Shown here piece after piece: positions 21,589-29,760 of a stretch of 29,760 nucleotides of DNA. The translations under genes were made by a program, and so were the position numbers. Position 1 is the stretch's first letter, and each line of letters starts with the position of its first letter. Source of the DNA: Opitutia bacterium (GTDB taxonomy: Bacteria > Verrucomicrobiota > Verrucomicrobiia > Opitutales > JANYEO01); the NCBI GenBank assembly GCA_025363025.1, contig JANYEO010000033.1, positions 1 to 29,760 on the forward strand, written 5' to 3'. The notes beneath the pieces are model-generated. The model did no database searches and was not told the origin of the DNA. It saw only the letters and a program-made list of their open reading frames with translations.

Positions 21589-22614
21589 TTATAACTTCCT
21601 TACCTCAGCCAACGCATTTTTGTAAGCCAAATCCTGCTTAGCTATCTCTAAGTCTGCATCCACCATAATAGAAACAAGCTCTTTAAAACGCACCTTGGGC
21701 TCCCAATTTAAAAGCTTCTTTGCTTTTGTAGGATCCCCCAAAAGAAGATCAACTTCTGCAGGGCGCTCGTAACGAGGATCATGCCGTACATACTCTTTCC
21801 AATCCAAATTCAAGCGGCCAAACGCAGCTTCGCAAAACTCTCGGACAGAATGCATTTCCCCCGTGGCGATAACATAATCGTCACCTTTTTCTTGCTGAAG
21901 TATCAGCCACATGGCCTCAACATACTCTTTTGCATACCCCCAGTCTCTTTGAGCATCTAAGTTCCCCAACACCAGGTCCTTTTGTAGTCCCATTTTTATA
22001 CGCGCAGCTGCCCGGGTAATTTTACGGGTTACAAAAGTTTCCCCACGCCGAGGGGACTCATGGTTAAATAAAATCCCATTACTAGCATGCATCCCGTACG
22101 AGTCCCGATAATTCACCGTTGAATGAAAAGCAAAGACTTTTGCACACCCATAAGGTGACCGTGGATAAAAAGGCGTTGTTTCTTTTTGTGGCACTTCAAA
22201 CACCTTGCCATACATCTCAGATGAAGATGCTTGATAAAAACGCGTTGTACCCCCTAACCCCGTATCGCGAATCCCTTCCAAGATACGAACGGTACTCAAG
22301 CCTGTTACATCCCCTGTATACTCAGGTATATCAAAAGAAACCCGCACATGGCTTTGTGCCCCCAAGTGATAAAGCTCATCCGGCCGAAGATCATACAAAA
22401 GCTTCATCAAATTCACTGAGTCTGCCAAATCCCCATAATGAAGGGTAAAGCGAGCCCCCGGGCGGCGTTCTTCATACAAGTGATCTACCCTGCTTGTATT
22501 AAAAGTAGAAGCCCGTCGCATAATGCCATGGACTTCGTAGCCCTTTCCCAAAAGCAATTCTGCTAAATAAGAACCATCTTGCCCAGTGATACCAGTGATG
22601 AGTGCACGTGTCAT
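21589..22614 (-). CDS. gmd: GDP-mannose 4,6-dehydratase
   Basis: It converts GDP-D-mannose to GDP-4-keto-6-deoxymannose, the first step towards GDP-L-fucose and some other deoxysugars. The 341-residue protein shows the NADP motif GITGQDGSY (8-16), RRASTFNTSRVDH, QASSSEMYG with Ser131 and Glu133, and PYGCAK with catalytic Tyr155 and Lys159. It is the first gene of the gmd-fcl operon. A TATAAT lies 32 bases upstream of the ATG. Confidence 0.96.
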   Translation of the reverse strand: MTRALITGITGQDGSYLAELLLGKGYEVHGIMRRASTFNTSRVDHLYEERRPGARFTLHYGDLADSVNLMKLLYDLRPDELYHLGAQSHVRVSFDIPEYTGDVTGLSTVRILEGIRDTGLGGTTRFYQASSSEMYGKVFEVPQKETTPFYPRSPYGCAKVFAFHSTVNYRDSYGMHASNGILFNHESPRRGETFVTRKITRAAARIKMGLQKDLVLGNLDAQRDWGYAKEYVEAMWLILQQEKGDDYVIATGEMHSVREFCEAAFGRLNLDWKEYVRHDPRYERPAEVDLLLGDPTKAKKLLNWEPKVRFKELVSIMVDADLEIAKQDLAYKNALAEVRKL

Positions 22615-22645
22615 TTTGATAAAATTAATTTAGGGGAAATGCTTA

Positions 22646-22693
22646 ATTATACGAGCCTCAATACAATGGATTTATTGCAATAAACACGAGCCT
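22646..22693 (-). promoter_or_regulatory. gmd promoter -10 with nearby palindrome and direct repeats
   Basis: On the minus strand TATAAT (22651-22646) lies upstream of gmd; no good -35 is seen. Upstream of it is the 14-base perfect palindrome TTTATTGCAATAAA (22671-22684), between two copies of ACGAGCCT (22651-22658 and 22686-22693). This arrangement could be a repressor or activator site; the A2M operon ends at 22710 just beyond. Confidence 0.35.
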
Positions 22694-22709
22694 TTAATGA
22701 TATAGATCC

Positions 22710-25700
22710 TTACTCATCAACTTGCTTGGCCGGCAAATCTTTTGATTTTAAAGTATCATCAACCACCCGCAATGTCGCAGGTTTCGTAAAAGACTGAACA
22801 AAGGGATCATACTCTTTTTTCATTTGAGCCACACGAGCTTGAAAAAGCCCCGGGCTATCAGCTCTTAAACGATAACGTATTTCCCAAAAACCAGGAAGCA
22901 ATTCATCAATAGCGGTTATGACAACATCCTCTAGTTGAGATTGAAAAAGTACACGCCGCTTGGGTCCATAAACACAGCCAAGCCCTGTACGATTGCCAGC
23001 CCTAATATGATCTACCTGAGAGGGCAATACACTCCGTACCTCTAACGGCACAAATGAAGGCGAGTAAACACGTTCAAAACCCGAGGGCAGAGGATCTTGT
23101 ATTTTTATATACTTAACGGGCTCTTTAACTTCGATCAAAAGGACCGTTTCAATGACTTCCCCGCAACGAATAGAATCCGTCTTTTTTAAACGTTCCCGCA
23201 ACTCTACATAACCTGAAAGCAAAGTAGGCTCTGTCCAAATATGATCATAATAGCGCTCTATACGAAAAGCCTCTGCAGATAACCCTTCTGGCAAGGGAGG
23301 CGTACGGTATGTAGCAAGAACAGATACAATAGAAGGGAAATGACCCGATACACGCTCCAGCCTGAGCGTATTAAGACCGTTACTTAATTGATCCCCATTA
23401 ATCATCACAGATGATGAAGGGATCGTTCGCGAAAGCGGGTCTATTTTTACATCCTCAATTAATTGATCTCCTAAATATAATTTATAACTCGCCTCTTCTG
23501 GTATAAAAGGGCTCACCATTAAATAGCGATTAAGCGCAAGAATGCACAAAGCAGTTTCTCTACCCGTTCTCCAAGCAGCCCCTTGACGTTGTAGCAAGAG
23601 AGCCTGTATGCCTTTCTCTAAAGCAGGATCCGCAGGCATCACTGCGGCCAAAGCAAAAACACTAAATGCCGTCACCTCGGCTGAAGAAAAATTATTATCT
23701 GCTGGCCATAATAACATAGGAATACCCCCTGAATTGTCCGGTACCACCGCCAAATGAAGTAACCGGTGCGCGAGCAAAACCGCTTCTTCTTCTAATCCCG
23801 TAAAATAAGCCCCAATCGCCAAACGTGCCAAAGCTGAAGCTCCTAGCTTATCTCGCTGCTTCCATAGTTTTGAAAAAAGATCTACTTCCTTTCGCCCAGG
23901 ATGAGTATCTAGGCGGCCCATATTTCGACTAGCTAAGGCATGAAAAATAATAGCCTCCAACTCTACCGATAAATCCGGATCACTTATACAATGCTCCAAA
24001 TAAAGACGCGCCTGCTTTAAGCACTTCGCTGGCACCTCGAAGCCTGAAAAAGACTCTGATATCGTTAAAGCCCAGAGTGTATAAGCAGTAGTCCATGGAT
24101 CACTGACCCCACCCACAACCCAAGGCCACCCACCATCTTTATTTTGAAACCGCAGGAGTTTCTTTAAATACCCTCGAGACAAAGCGGGCCCATCGCTCAA
24201 GCCTTCAAGCTTGATACGGGCTGTGCTCGCAAACTGATGCGTTATCTGAAATGCAGCTAAACGGCTTGCAAGCCCTTCGATAGAAGTGACATCACTCATT
24301 TTTAAATAAGACAGAGCATCTAGCAAAACTGAGGGCAAATTAGTCGCCACACTCACACATACCCTTGTCGCAGAAAAATCCGTTAAACGCGGTAACTCGA
24401 AAGCAAGCTCCACATGGGAATTCGAAGATCCGATCGACTTATTCAAAAACCGCTTTGGCCATGCATGCAAAATAGGTACATTTGTAGATAATGCTTCAGT
24501 AAAATCAACTCCTTGGGCAGATAATTCAAAATTAGCTTTTCCCGTATTAGTAAACGCAACCCACTGCGGAAAAATTGTTTTTTGCCTAGGCGTTAAAATA
24601 TCAGGCACAAAGGGTTTATTGGCGCCACGCAAACAGAAAGCACCTTCAACTTCCCATTGAAAGTCTACCAATGAAGACTCCTGGCTTAAGCTTTCTAAAT
24701 TAGCCGTTATAAGCGCAGTATCCCCCGCCACAAAAAAAGCGGGCAACGGCAAACTTAAATCAAAAGGGGCCTCTACTGTAACAGTGCCCTGAGAATTACC
24801 AAAACGTCCTCCGGGTGCGATCGCCCAAACTTTAAAATCCCAGGGACTTAAGTACTCAGGGAACGTAACTGTAAAAACACGTTCACCCACCCTATTTGTC
24901 TTATGGAAAGGCTCCCATAAAAGCGTTTTAGGGATACGTGTAATGGCCCGCGTCCACTTAGCCTCTCCCACCAGATGAGGTGCTGGTGGCACAACTTGAG
25001 GCACTTGATCACTCAAAAAAGTATAACCAAAAGCTACATTTTCTTTATCTTCTGCTTGTATAATTTGATCAAATAAACGCCCCCCATAAGACAAGCTTTC
25101 AAAAGAAGAATGTGTGCGCGTTTTAAAAACTGATACTTCAGGTGCTAAAACAGGCAGTAACGGCCTCGAAAAAGGATCCACCAAAGTTGCGGCCATAAGA
25201 TCTGTTATTGTCAATGCCACTTCCGCAGGGATAGGGCACCCCGCTTGATCCATCACACGCACAGTCAGCTGCCCTTTTTCCCCCGGCCTGTATCGTGGCT
25301 TATCCCAAGCAGTTTCAATAACAAGACCTTCTTCAATTTTTTCAATTTTCAGCGGAACAACCCCCTCTACAACCTCAAAATCCGCTACCCAAGTAACATG
25401 AACATCCACATTTGGCCCCCAATTAGCTTGTGCAACTAAATCTAAACGATGAACACGTGCGGAAGGCTGAAAGCATTTCCACAATAACAGCTGATCCGAA
25501 ACAATAGAGACTAAAACTGTACCCTCTGCACTCGGCAGGGAAATTAAAACCGGAATCGCCTCCCCTACTTTATAAGGAGCTTTTCTTGCGGTAACCGAAA
25601 AACCATGAGAAACAATATTATTAACCGCCCCCATTGGCGCCGCCCAAAAAGACAAACTAGCTTGAACAGGGCGCGTATCTTGGTCTTGGCCCTTATCAAC

Positions 25701-28256
25701 CCATAAGGCAGTATAACGGCCTTCGGAAGGTAAAGTTAATGAAAGGATCCCTGTACCTTCCTCATCCGTAGATAAAACCTGAGTCAAAACATCTTCCTCT
25801 AATACGCCTTCTCGAAGCAAGCACAAGTGACCAAGCCTTGCAACTGGGTTACCCCAAACATCCGTTGTGCGAAGCGCTAAATCTATCGATTTCCCCGGAG
25901 CCACAACTAGCTCTTTCGCGGTTAAATGTACAATATAACGCTCTTCGGTAGCCGCTACCGTTTCATAGACAGGCGGCTCTTCTTCTGAAAGCCCGGGAAA
26001 GCGCAGAAGAAAGGTATAATAATAATCTTCCTCTGAAAAAGGAGGCAAAAAAGTAGTACTCAATACGCCATGTTCATTTGTTTGCAAAACACGCGTCTCT
26101 AAAAGAGGGCCTAGATCAAACCCCTTAGGCATTGCATAAGCTGTACGGTAAATTTTAAGCTCCACTAGTGATCCCGCAAGTGCCGCTCCGGCCCTTGAGC
26201 GTGCTTCTGCCTTTATAAGAATGCTTTCCCCTCGCAGAAAACTTTTCTGACTCAGCCCCTGAGCATCCTGTGTCTTAAGCTCAATAACAAGCTCTGGCAG
26301 GCGAAATTTTTCAAGCGTAAAAAGTGAACGTCGTGGCGTTAATGCTTTACCTGAATCATTTTTAACCACCAAAAAATAAGACCCAAGAGGCAAAAAAGAT
26401 TTAAGTATTAAACTTCCAGAGGCCGTACCCATATCACTAAAAATCAAGGGGCCATCTGCAATCACATTACCCATTGCATCTTCTATCTCATAAAATAAAC
26501 GAGGCATAGAAGGGCCTGATGCGCTCATTTTTGGAATAGCAAGCTTCCAGTTAACGACATCTCCTATTTGATAAGCCGCCCGATCACTCAGCACACAAAG
26601 GTCTAAAACATCCCCCCATGATTCTCTAGGCAAATGAGAAGCCACAGCGTATGCCCCTTCACCTGATGAAGCCATAGCCCCTATAAAATAACCTTGTATA
26701 TGCATATCAGACGGCAAACGAAAAGTAGCTAATCCTTCTGCATTTGTTTTAGCCATACGCTTAATCCATATACCCGGATCATCTTCACTCCCACTGGCAT
26801 AAGCAAAAAAAGCAATGTTAATCTCTGATGCCGGCAATCCATTATCTCCACGGCAAGCATATACCCACGCCGTATCTTTGGTAGATTGAACAATTAAAGC
26901 GAGCTCCCCCACCACCACTAACCCGCGTGCAACACAATTACCTGAACGGGCTTCAATCAAATAAGTCCCTTTATCCAATGATTGTGGAAGAGTTAGCTGC
27001 AATGGCTCGTCTGAGAGCACAGTAGCTACCGGTATATCTGATGTAAAAGCCATTGCAGGCGTACGCTCGGATACATTAATAGCAGAAACCCAATCATCCA
27101 AAAGAGCTCCACCTATTATCAAGTTACTCTCAAAATCAAATACCTCAGTTAAGTCTACTGGGTATAAATAAAGATCAACTGTATCAACATGCGCTCCTTC
27201 GAGATAAAAAGAAACATCTACCCCCGAAAGAAACGCCATGGGTACATTTAACTTCAGACCTGGTTCTTTTAAACTAGCAATTGCTGCCACTACATCTTTA
27301 TAATTTATATGCGTTATCGCACCTGGCAAAAGTAAATAACGCTCATAGAGTTCTAACGCCAACGCAGGACTTGGCTCTATAGGGGCTCGTACTCGCCCAT
27401 CTAAAAAAAGCCCCCCGCCTTTTTCAGCCCACTGGGCATACTCAAATAAAGCCTCACCAAGCCAAGGTTCACCCAGCCCTAGCATAACCGCTTTTTCAAA
27501 ATTAACCCCAGCCATAGCATGTACTTCAGCTGCGGCACCTTCTTGTGCATAAGCACGCGCGAGTCCATAATAAGCAAATGCCAAATCAGCATTATTATTA
27601 GCAATCTTCAGCGCATTCTCCCAGTATATTGATGGTACAAAAATTGCTCCATCTTTAGTCATACCCAAAGGAACACTAATGTTATAAAGGACCTTAAAAT
27701 AAGCCTTAAGCGCTTTTTCTCTATTAGTAGAGCGTGCATAACGTTCTAACGCTTGTACATAATGAACAGAAGCTTTCTCTCTATCGCGCCCTACAGAAGG
27801 CAACCAAAAAGTATCCGCAATCGAAGCCTCTATCTCTGCTATTAAATCATTGTTAGCAGGGTCATCAGCTTCAATACCCTCCAGCAGTGAAGCAAAGTCT
27901 TGACGCGCACGCCTGAGTACGGATGGATGAACCTCCCCTTGCTTTAAGCGAGCCCTCCAATAGCTATCTGCTAAACGAAAAGTAACCCATGCACGACCTT
28001 CAGGCACGAGAGGCATCTGTGAAAGCTTTTGATACAAAGTCTCCGCTAATGCATAATCGGTCTCTGAAAAAGCCTTATCTGCTTGCCTTAATTTTTCTGA
28101 TAATAAAACCTCAAAAGGTTCATTTTGTGTACTTAACTCAGTATAGGTAATTGCTAACTGCCCCCTGGCCTCTGTTATTACTTCCGCAAACAAAGGGCTT
28201 AATACCCCCGCAAAGCTAATAATACTGCCCAAAAAAAAAGGCTTTAAAAATCTCAT
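22710..28256 (-). CDS. Bacterial alpha-2-macroglobulin-like protein without thioester
   Basis: A very large periplasmic protein of the alpha-2-macroglobulin family, thought to trap proteases or guard the envelope. A signal peptide (MRFLKPFFLGSIISFAGVL, cleavage after LFA) is followed by a helical TPR-like region (~40-280). A chain of macroglobulin beta domains comes next, then a bait-region-like part (RYRPGEKGQLTVRV), the A2M domain (ERVFTVTFPEYLSPWDFKVW) and the alpha/alpha thioester domain (GGWPWVVGG...WTTAYTLWAL). A C-terminal beta domain ends the protein. At the thioester site the usual CxEQ reads SIEG (1325-1328) within LKMSDVTSIEGLASRL, so no thioester can form, as in E. coli YfaS. I start at 28256, one base after the upstream stop. 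An ATG at 28268 would overlap it. Last gene of an MCE operon. Confidence 0.92.
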   Translation of the reverse strand: MRFLKPFFLGSIISFAGVLSPLFAEVITEARGQLAITYTELSTQNEPFEVLLSEKLRQADKAFSETDYALAETLYQKLSQMPLVPEGRAWVTFRLADSYWRARLKQGEVHPSVLRRARQDFASLLEGIEADDPANNDLIAEIEASIADTFWLPSVGRDREKASVHYVQALERYARSTNREKALKAYFKVLYNISVPLGMTKDGAIFVPSIYWENALKIANNNADLAFAYYGLARAYAQEGAAAEVHAMAGVNFEKAVMLGLGEPWLGEALFEYAQWAEKGGGLFLDGRVRAPIEPSPALALELYERYLLLPGAITHINYKDVVAAIASLKEPGLKLNVPMAFLSGVDVSFYLEGAHVDTVDLYLYPVDLTEVFDFESNLIIGGALLDDWVSAINVSERTPAMAFTSDIPVATVLSDEPLQLTLPQSLDKGTYLIEARSGNCVARGLVVVGELALIVQSTKDTAWVYACRGDNGLPASEINIAFFAYASGSEDDPGIWIKRMAKTNAEGLATFRLPSDMHIQGYFIGAMASSGEGAYAVASHLPRESWGDVLDLCVLSDRAAYQIGDVVNWKLAIPKMSASGPSMPRLFYEIEDAMGNVIADGPLIFSDMGTASGSLILKSFLPLGSYFLVVKNDSGKALTPRRSLFTLEKFRLPELVIELKTQDAQGLSQKSFLRGESILIKAEARSRAGAALAGSLVELKIYRTAYAMPKGFDLGPLLETRVLQTNEHGVLSTTFLPPFSEEDYYYTFLLRFPGLSEEEPPVYETVAATEERYIVHLTAKELVVAPGKSIDLALRTTDVWGNPVARLGHLCLLREGVLEEDVLTQVLSTDEEGTGILSLTLPSEGRYTALWVDKGQDQDTRPVQASLSFWAAPMGAVNNIVSHGFSVTARKAPYKVGEAIPVLISLPSAEGTVLVSIVSDQLLLWKCFQPSARVHRLDLVAQANWGPNVDVHVTWVADFEVVEGVVPLKIEKIEEGLVIETAWDKPRYRPGEKGQLTVRVMDQAGCPIPAEVALTITDLMAATLVDPFSRPLLPVLAPEVSVFKTRTHSSFESLSYGGRLFDQIIQAEDKENVAFGYTFLSDQVPQVVPPAPHLVGEAKWTRAITRIPKTLLWEPFHKTNRVGERVFTVTFPEYLSPWDFKVWAIAPGGRFGNSQGTVTVEAPFDLSLPLPAFFVAGDTALITANLESLSQESSLVDFQWEVEGAFCLRGANKPFVPDILTPRQKTIFPQWVAFTNTGKANFELSAQGVDFTEALSTNVPILHAWPKRFLNKSIGSSNSHVELAFELPRLTDFSATRVCVSVATNLPSVLLDALSYLKMSDVTSIEGLASRLAAFQITHQFASTARIKLEGLSDGPALSRGYLKKLLRFQNKDGGWPWVVGGVSDPWTTAYTLWALTISESFSGFEVPAKCLKQARLYLEHCISDPDLSVELEAIIFHALASRNMGRLDTHPGRKEVDLFSKLWKQRDKLGASALARLAIGAYFTGLEEEAVLLAHRLLHLAVVPDNSGGIPMLLWPADNNFSSAEVTAFSVFALAAVMPADPALEKGIQALLLQRQGAAWRTGRETALCILALNRYLMVSPFIPEEASYKLYLGDQLIEDVKIDPLSRTIPSSSVMINGDQLSNGLNTLRLERVSGHFPSIVSVLATYRTPPLPEGLSAEAFRIERYYDHIWTEPTLLSGYVELRERLKKTDSIRCGEVIETVLLIEVKEPVKYIKIQDPLPSGFERVYSPSFVPLEVRSVLPSQVDHIRAGNRTGLGCVYGPKRRVLFQSQLEDVVITAIDELLPGFWEIRYRLRADSPGLFQARVAQMKKEYDPFVQSFTKPATLRVVDDTLKSKDLPAKQVDE

Positions 28257-28257
28257 A

Positions 28258-28947
28258 TTAAAAACCATCAGATAAGCTTATAGATGATTTCACCGCACTT
28301 ACCAATGGCTCGCAATCAACTAGCTTAAGCGCCACTCGCTCAGCAAACAAACCCCATATATCACTGAGTGCAGCTGCATATGCATTCGGATCATCATGCG
28401 TAACTTTTTGTTCAATCACTTCTTCTGCGTTAAGACAAATACGAGAACCCTCGCGAAGCATCCAGCGAGCCGATAAAACAACTTTACCCTCTGGATGTAG
28501 CGTTGCATCTTCAACCACCACACTTAGCACATAAGCATGCCCATCTGCCAAACGCCAAGGAGCCATCGCTACTTGCTGAAAATGCGTTAAGCGCCTTATA
28601 TTTTCTGTAAGAGTTCGCGTTAGCCCGGTTGCCAAGGGTTCCGCCCAACGGTTATACTCTGCGTATTCCAACTCATCTACAGACACGCGTTTTACCAGTT
28701 TATCCGTTTTTAAATACTCAGGCAATTCCACCACCCCCACTCCAAGCCCACCAGGGAAATCAACCCCTGAAACACTTAAAGCAAAGGGTTTTTCGACTGA
28801 ATGCAGGACATAAAAATGAACTGGCTTTGCCTTCCCATTAATGCCCAAACAACCACTGAAAAAAATACCGAGTAAGCAAGTACTCACATAACACAAAATA
28901 AGCTTCATTCGAAATATAAAAGAGGGATTATCTTTAACGCACACCAT
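28258..28947 (-). CDS. PqiC-like outer-membrane lipoprotein (ABC-type transport auxiliary component)
   Basis: A lipoprotein of the PqiC/YmbA family that works with MCE proteins in moving phospholipids between membranes. After a hydrophobic stretch (LILCYVSTCLLGIFFSG), the lipobox FSGC gives the lipidated Cys. The mature part has the family's FYVLHS opening, then VELPEYLKTDKLVKRV, YNRWAEPLATGLTRTL and a C-terminal region ending with a helix (YAAALSDIWGLFAERVA). I start at the ATG 28947, whose A overlaps the upstream TGA (TGATG), a layout typical of translational coupling. An ATG at 28908 would give a shorter, more usual signal peptide, so the start is open. It ends one base before the alpha-2-macroglobulin ATG. 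Confidence 0.82.
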   Translation of the reverse strand: MVCVKDNPSFIFRMKLILCYVSTCLLGIFFSGCLGINGKAKPVHFYVLHSVEKPFALSVSGVDFPGGLGVGVVELPEYLKTDKLVKRVSVDELEYAEYNRWAEPLATGLTRTLTENIRRLTHFQQVAMAPWRLADGHAYVLSVVVEDATLHPEGKVVLSARWMLREGSRICLNAEEVIEQKVTHDDPNAYAAALSDIWGLFAERVALKLVDCEPLVSAVKSSISLSDGF

Positions 28948-29760
28948 CAAGGCTTACCAAGCAGCAGTGCGGAGGGGTTTTGTTCTATCGTCTGCGCCAA
29001 TTCTTTCACGGCATGGGAGGCTTCCGCAAAGGATTTAAGAGCCGCTTCAGCCTCTTGCCGAAAAGAAGCATTAGGGTCCAACATACCTTCTAGGGCAGAA
29101 AAACTAGAGTCCACCCGTCGCAAAGCTTCTCTGGCCTCTGACATCGTCAGCTGTACATCATCTGCCAAAGGCCCCATACGATGATCAATTCTATCGAGTA
29201 TAATACCCAGTGAATGAAGCGCGCCACGCAACTCCGGTAAATTAACCAACGTGTTAAAGTCATGCAAAGTTGATAAAAGGCCATCATTAATAGCTTTAAA
29301 CTGAATGGTGGAAATCCCCTCATCTAAATGCCGCAGCACGCCCCTTAGCTCATGAGAAAGACCCACAAAATCAATTTGGCTAATCTGCTCCAAAGTTGCC
29401 GAAGCAGACTTCCAAACCTCTCCCAACCCTGAAGACATAGGGGGGATAGAAGGATACCCCGTAAGATTAGGTGCGATCGGGCTTAACAAAGCCTCGTGAG
29501 GGAAGTAATTTAAATCCACAAACAAAAGCCCAGTGACAAAGCTCTGATATTGCAAACGCGCACGCAGACCGTGGCTTACGGCCTGCTCACAAAGCGTATT
29601 AAAATCACGATCTTTTGGAAAGCCCAAGCCATCGTACAAACGCCCCACCTCTACCGTTAAAACAACCGGTATCTGCGTTTCATTCTGACGTTTATCAAAA
29701 CTTAAATGAATACCCGTCACCTCCCCAATAGGAACTCCATTAAATTTAACCGGGGCTCCG
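28947..29760 (-). CDS. MCE-domain protein (MlaD/PqiB-like), 5' end outside the window
   Basis: It is a membrane-anchored MCE protein that forms part of a lipid transport channel. The reading frame stays open to the window end and reads GAPVKFNGVPIGEVTGI there, the middle of an MCE domain, so the start, anchor helix and first part of that domain lie beyond 29760. The visible part has HGLRARLQYQSFVTGLLFVDLNYFP, a PqiB-like TGYPSIPPMSSGLGE and then ~180 residues of long helices (for example LHSLGIILDRIDHRMGPLADDVQLTMSEAREALRRV). It ends in a short tail. A GTG at 29720 is an apparent start but falls inside the MCE domain and should be ignored. It is followed by the PqiC-like lipoprotein. Confidence 0.88.
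   Translation of the reverse strand, partial: GAPVKFNGVPIGEVTGIHLSFDKRQNETQIPVVLTVEVGRLYDGLGFPKDRDFNTLCEQAVSHGLRARLQYQSFVTGLLFVDLNYFPHEALLSPIAPNLTGYPSIPPMSSGLGEVWKSASATLEQISQIDFVGLSHELRGVLRHLDEGISTIQFKAINDGLLSTLHDFNTLVNLPELRGALHSLGIILDRIDHRMGPLADDVQLTMSEAREALRRVDSSFSALEGMLDPNASFRQEAEAALKSFAEASHAVKELAQTIEQNPSALLLGKP

Noticed and set aside
29720..29722. GTG at 29720 as the start of the MCE protein
   Set aside because: The frame continues with GAPVKFNGVPIGEV upstream, an MCE core motif, so the gene extends beyond the window.

Overview
The window looks like part of a Gram-negative chromosome, most probably a Verrucomicrobiota bacterium of the Opitutae type, perhaps host-associated. The clues are a fused LpxC-FabZ protein next to LpxA, a short hibernation factor, a type Ib aminotransferase with Opitutae-like wording (family memory, not a search), lipopolysaccharide and outer-membrane genes, a nearly complete lack of Shine-Dalgarno sequences, an exported ankyrin protein, and small dispersed repeats with a decayed gene. 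No rRNA, tRNA, CRISPR array or intact transposase was found.

Layout. 1-1296: 3' part of an unknown membrane-associated protein. 1365-3483 (minus): lpxC/fabZ then lpxA, the first steps of lipid A synthesis. 3758-5752 (plus): hpf and a DEAD-box helicase, each followed by a strong hairpin terminator. 5864-6724 (minus): exported protein of unknown function, followed by a 124-bp repeat. 6948-10362: divergent aspartate-type aminotransferase and oligopeptidase A. 10377-11423 (minus): tsaD. 11477-13272: a segment closed by 59-bp inverted repeats that holds a second 124-bp repeat and a metallophosphoesterase gene broken by two in-frame stops. 13258-15211: MidA-family methyltransferase and a FliA/WhiG-like sigma factor. 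15224-15691 (minus): trmL. 15737-18711: a three-gene ABC importer preceded by what looks like a tryptophan attenuator with an 18-codon leader peptide ending Phe-Trp-Trp-Arg-stop. 18789-20605: beta-carbonic anhydrase and an exported ankyrin protein. 20623-22614 (minus): gmd and fcl, making GDP-L-fucose. 22710-29760 (minus): an MCE (MlaD/PqiB-like) protein cut by the window end, a PqiC-like lipoprotein, and a 1.85-kaa alpha-2-macroglobulin with a lost thioester motif.

How it fits together. Much of the window serves the cell envelope: lipid A synthesis, GDP-fucose for surface glycans, and an MCE lipid-transport cluster ending in a periplasmic macroglobulin. The most notable find is the Trp-Trp leader peptide upstream of the COG2984/COG4120/COG1101-type importer. 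It predicts that the importer carries tryptophan and is controlled by ribosome stalling. The second is the family of short repeats ending in GAGACC..TGCATAATG. It occurs as 124-bp units, as the ends of a 1.8-kb segment, and apparently as the stem of the hpf terminator.
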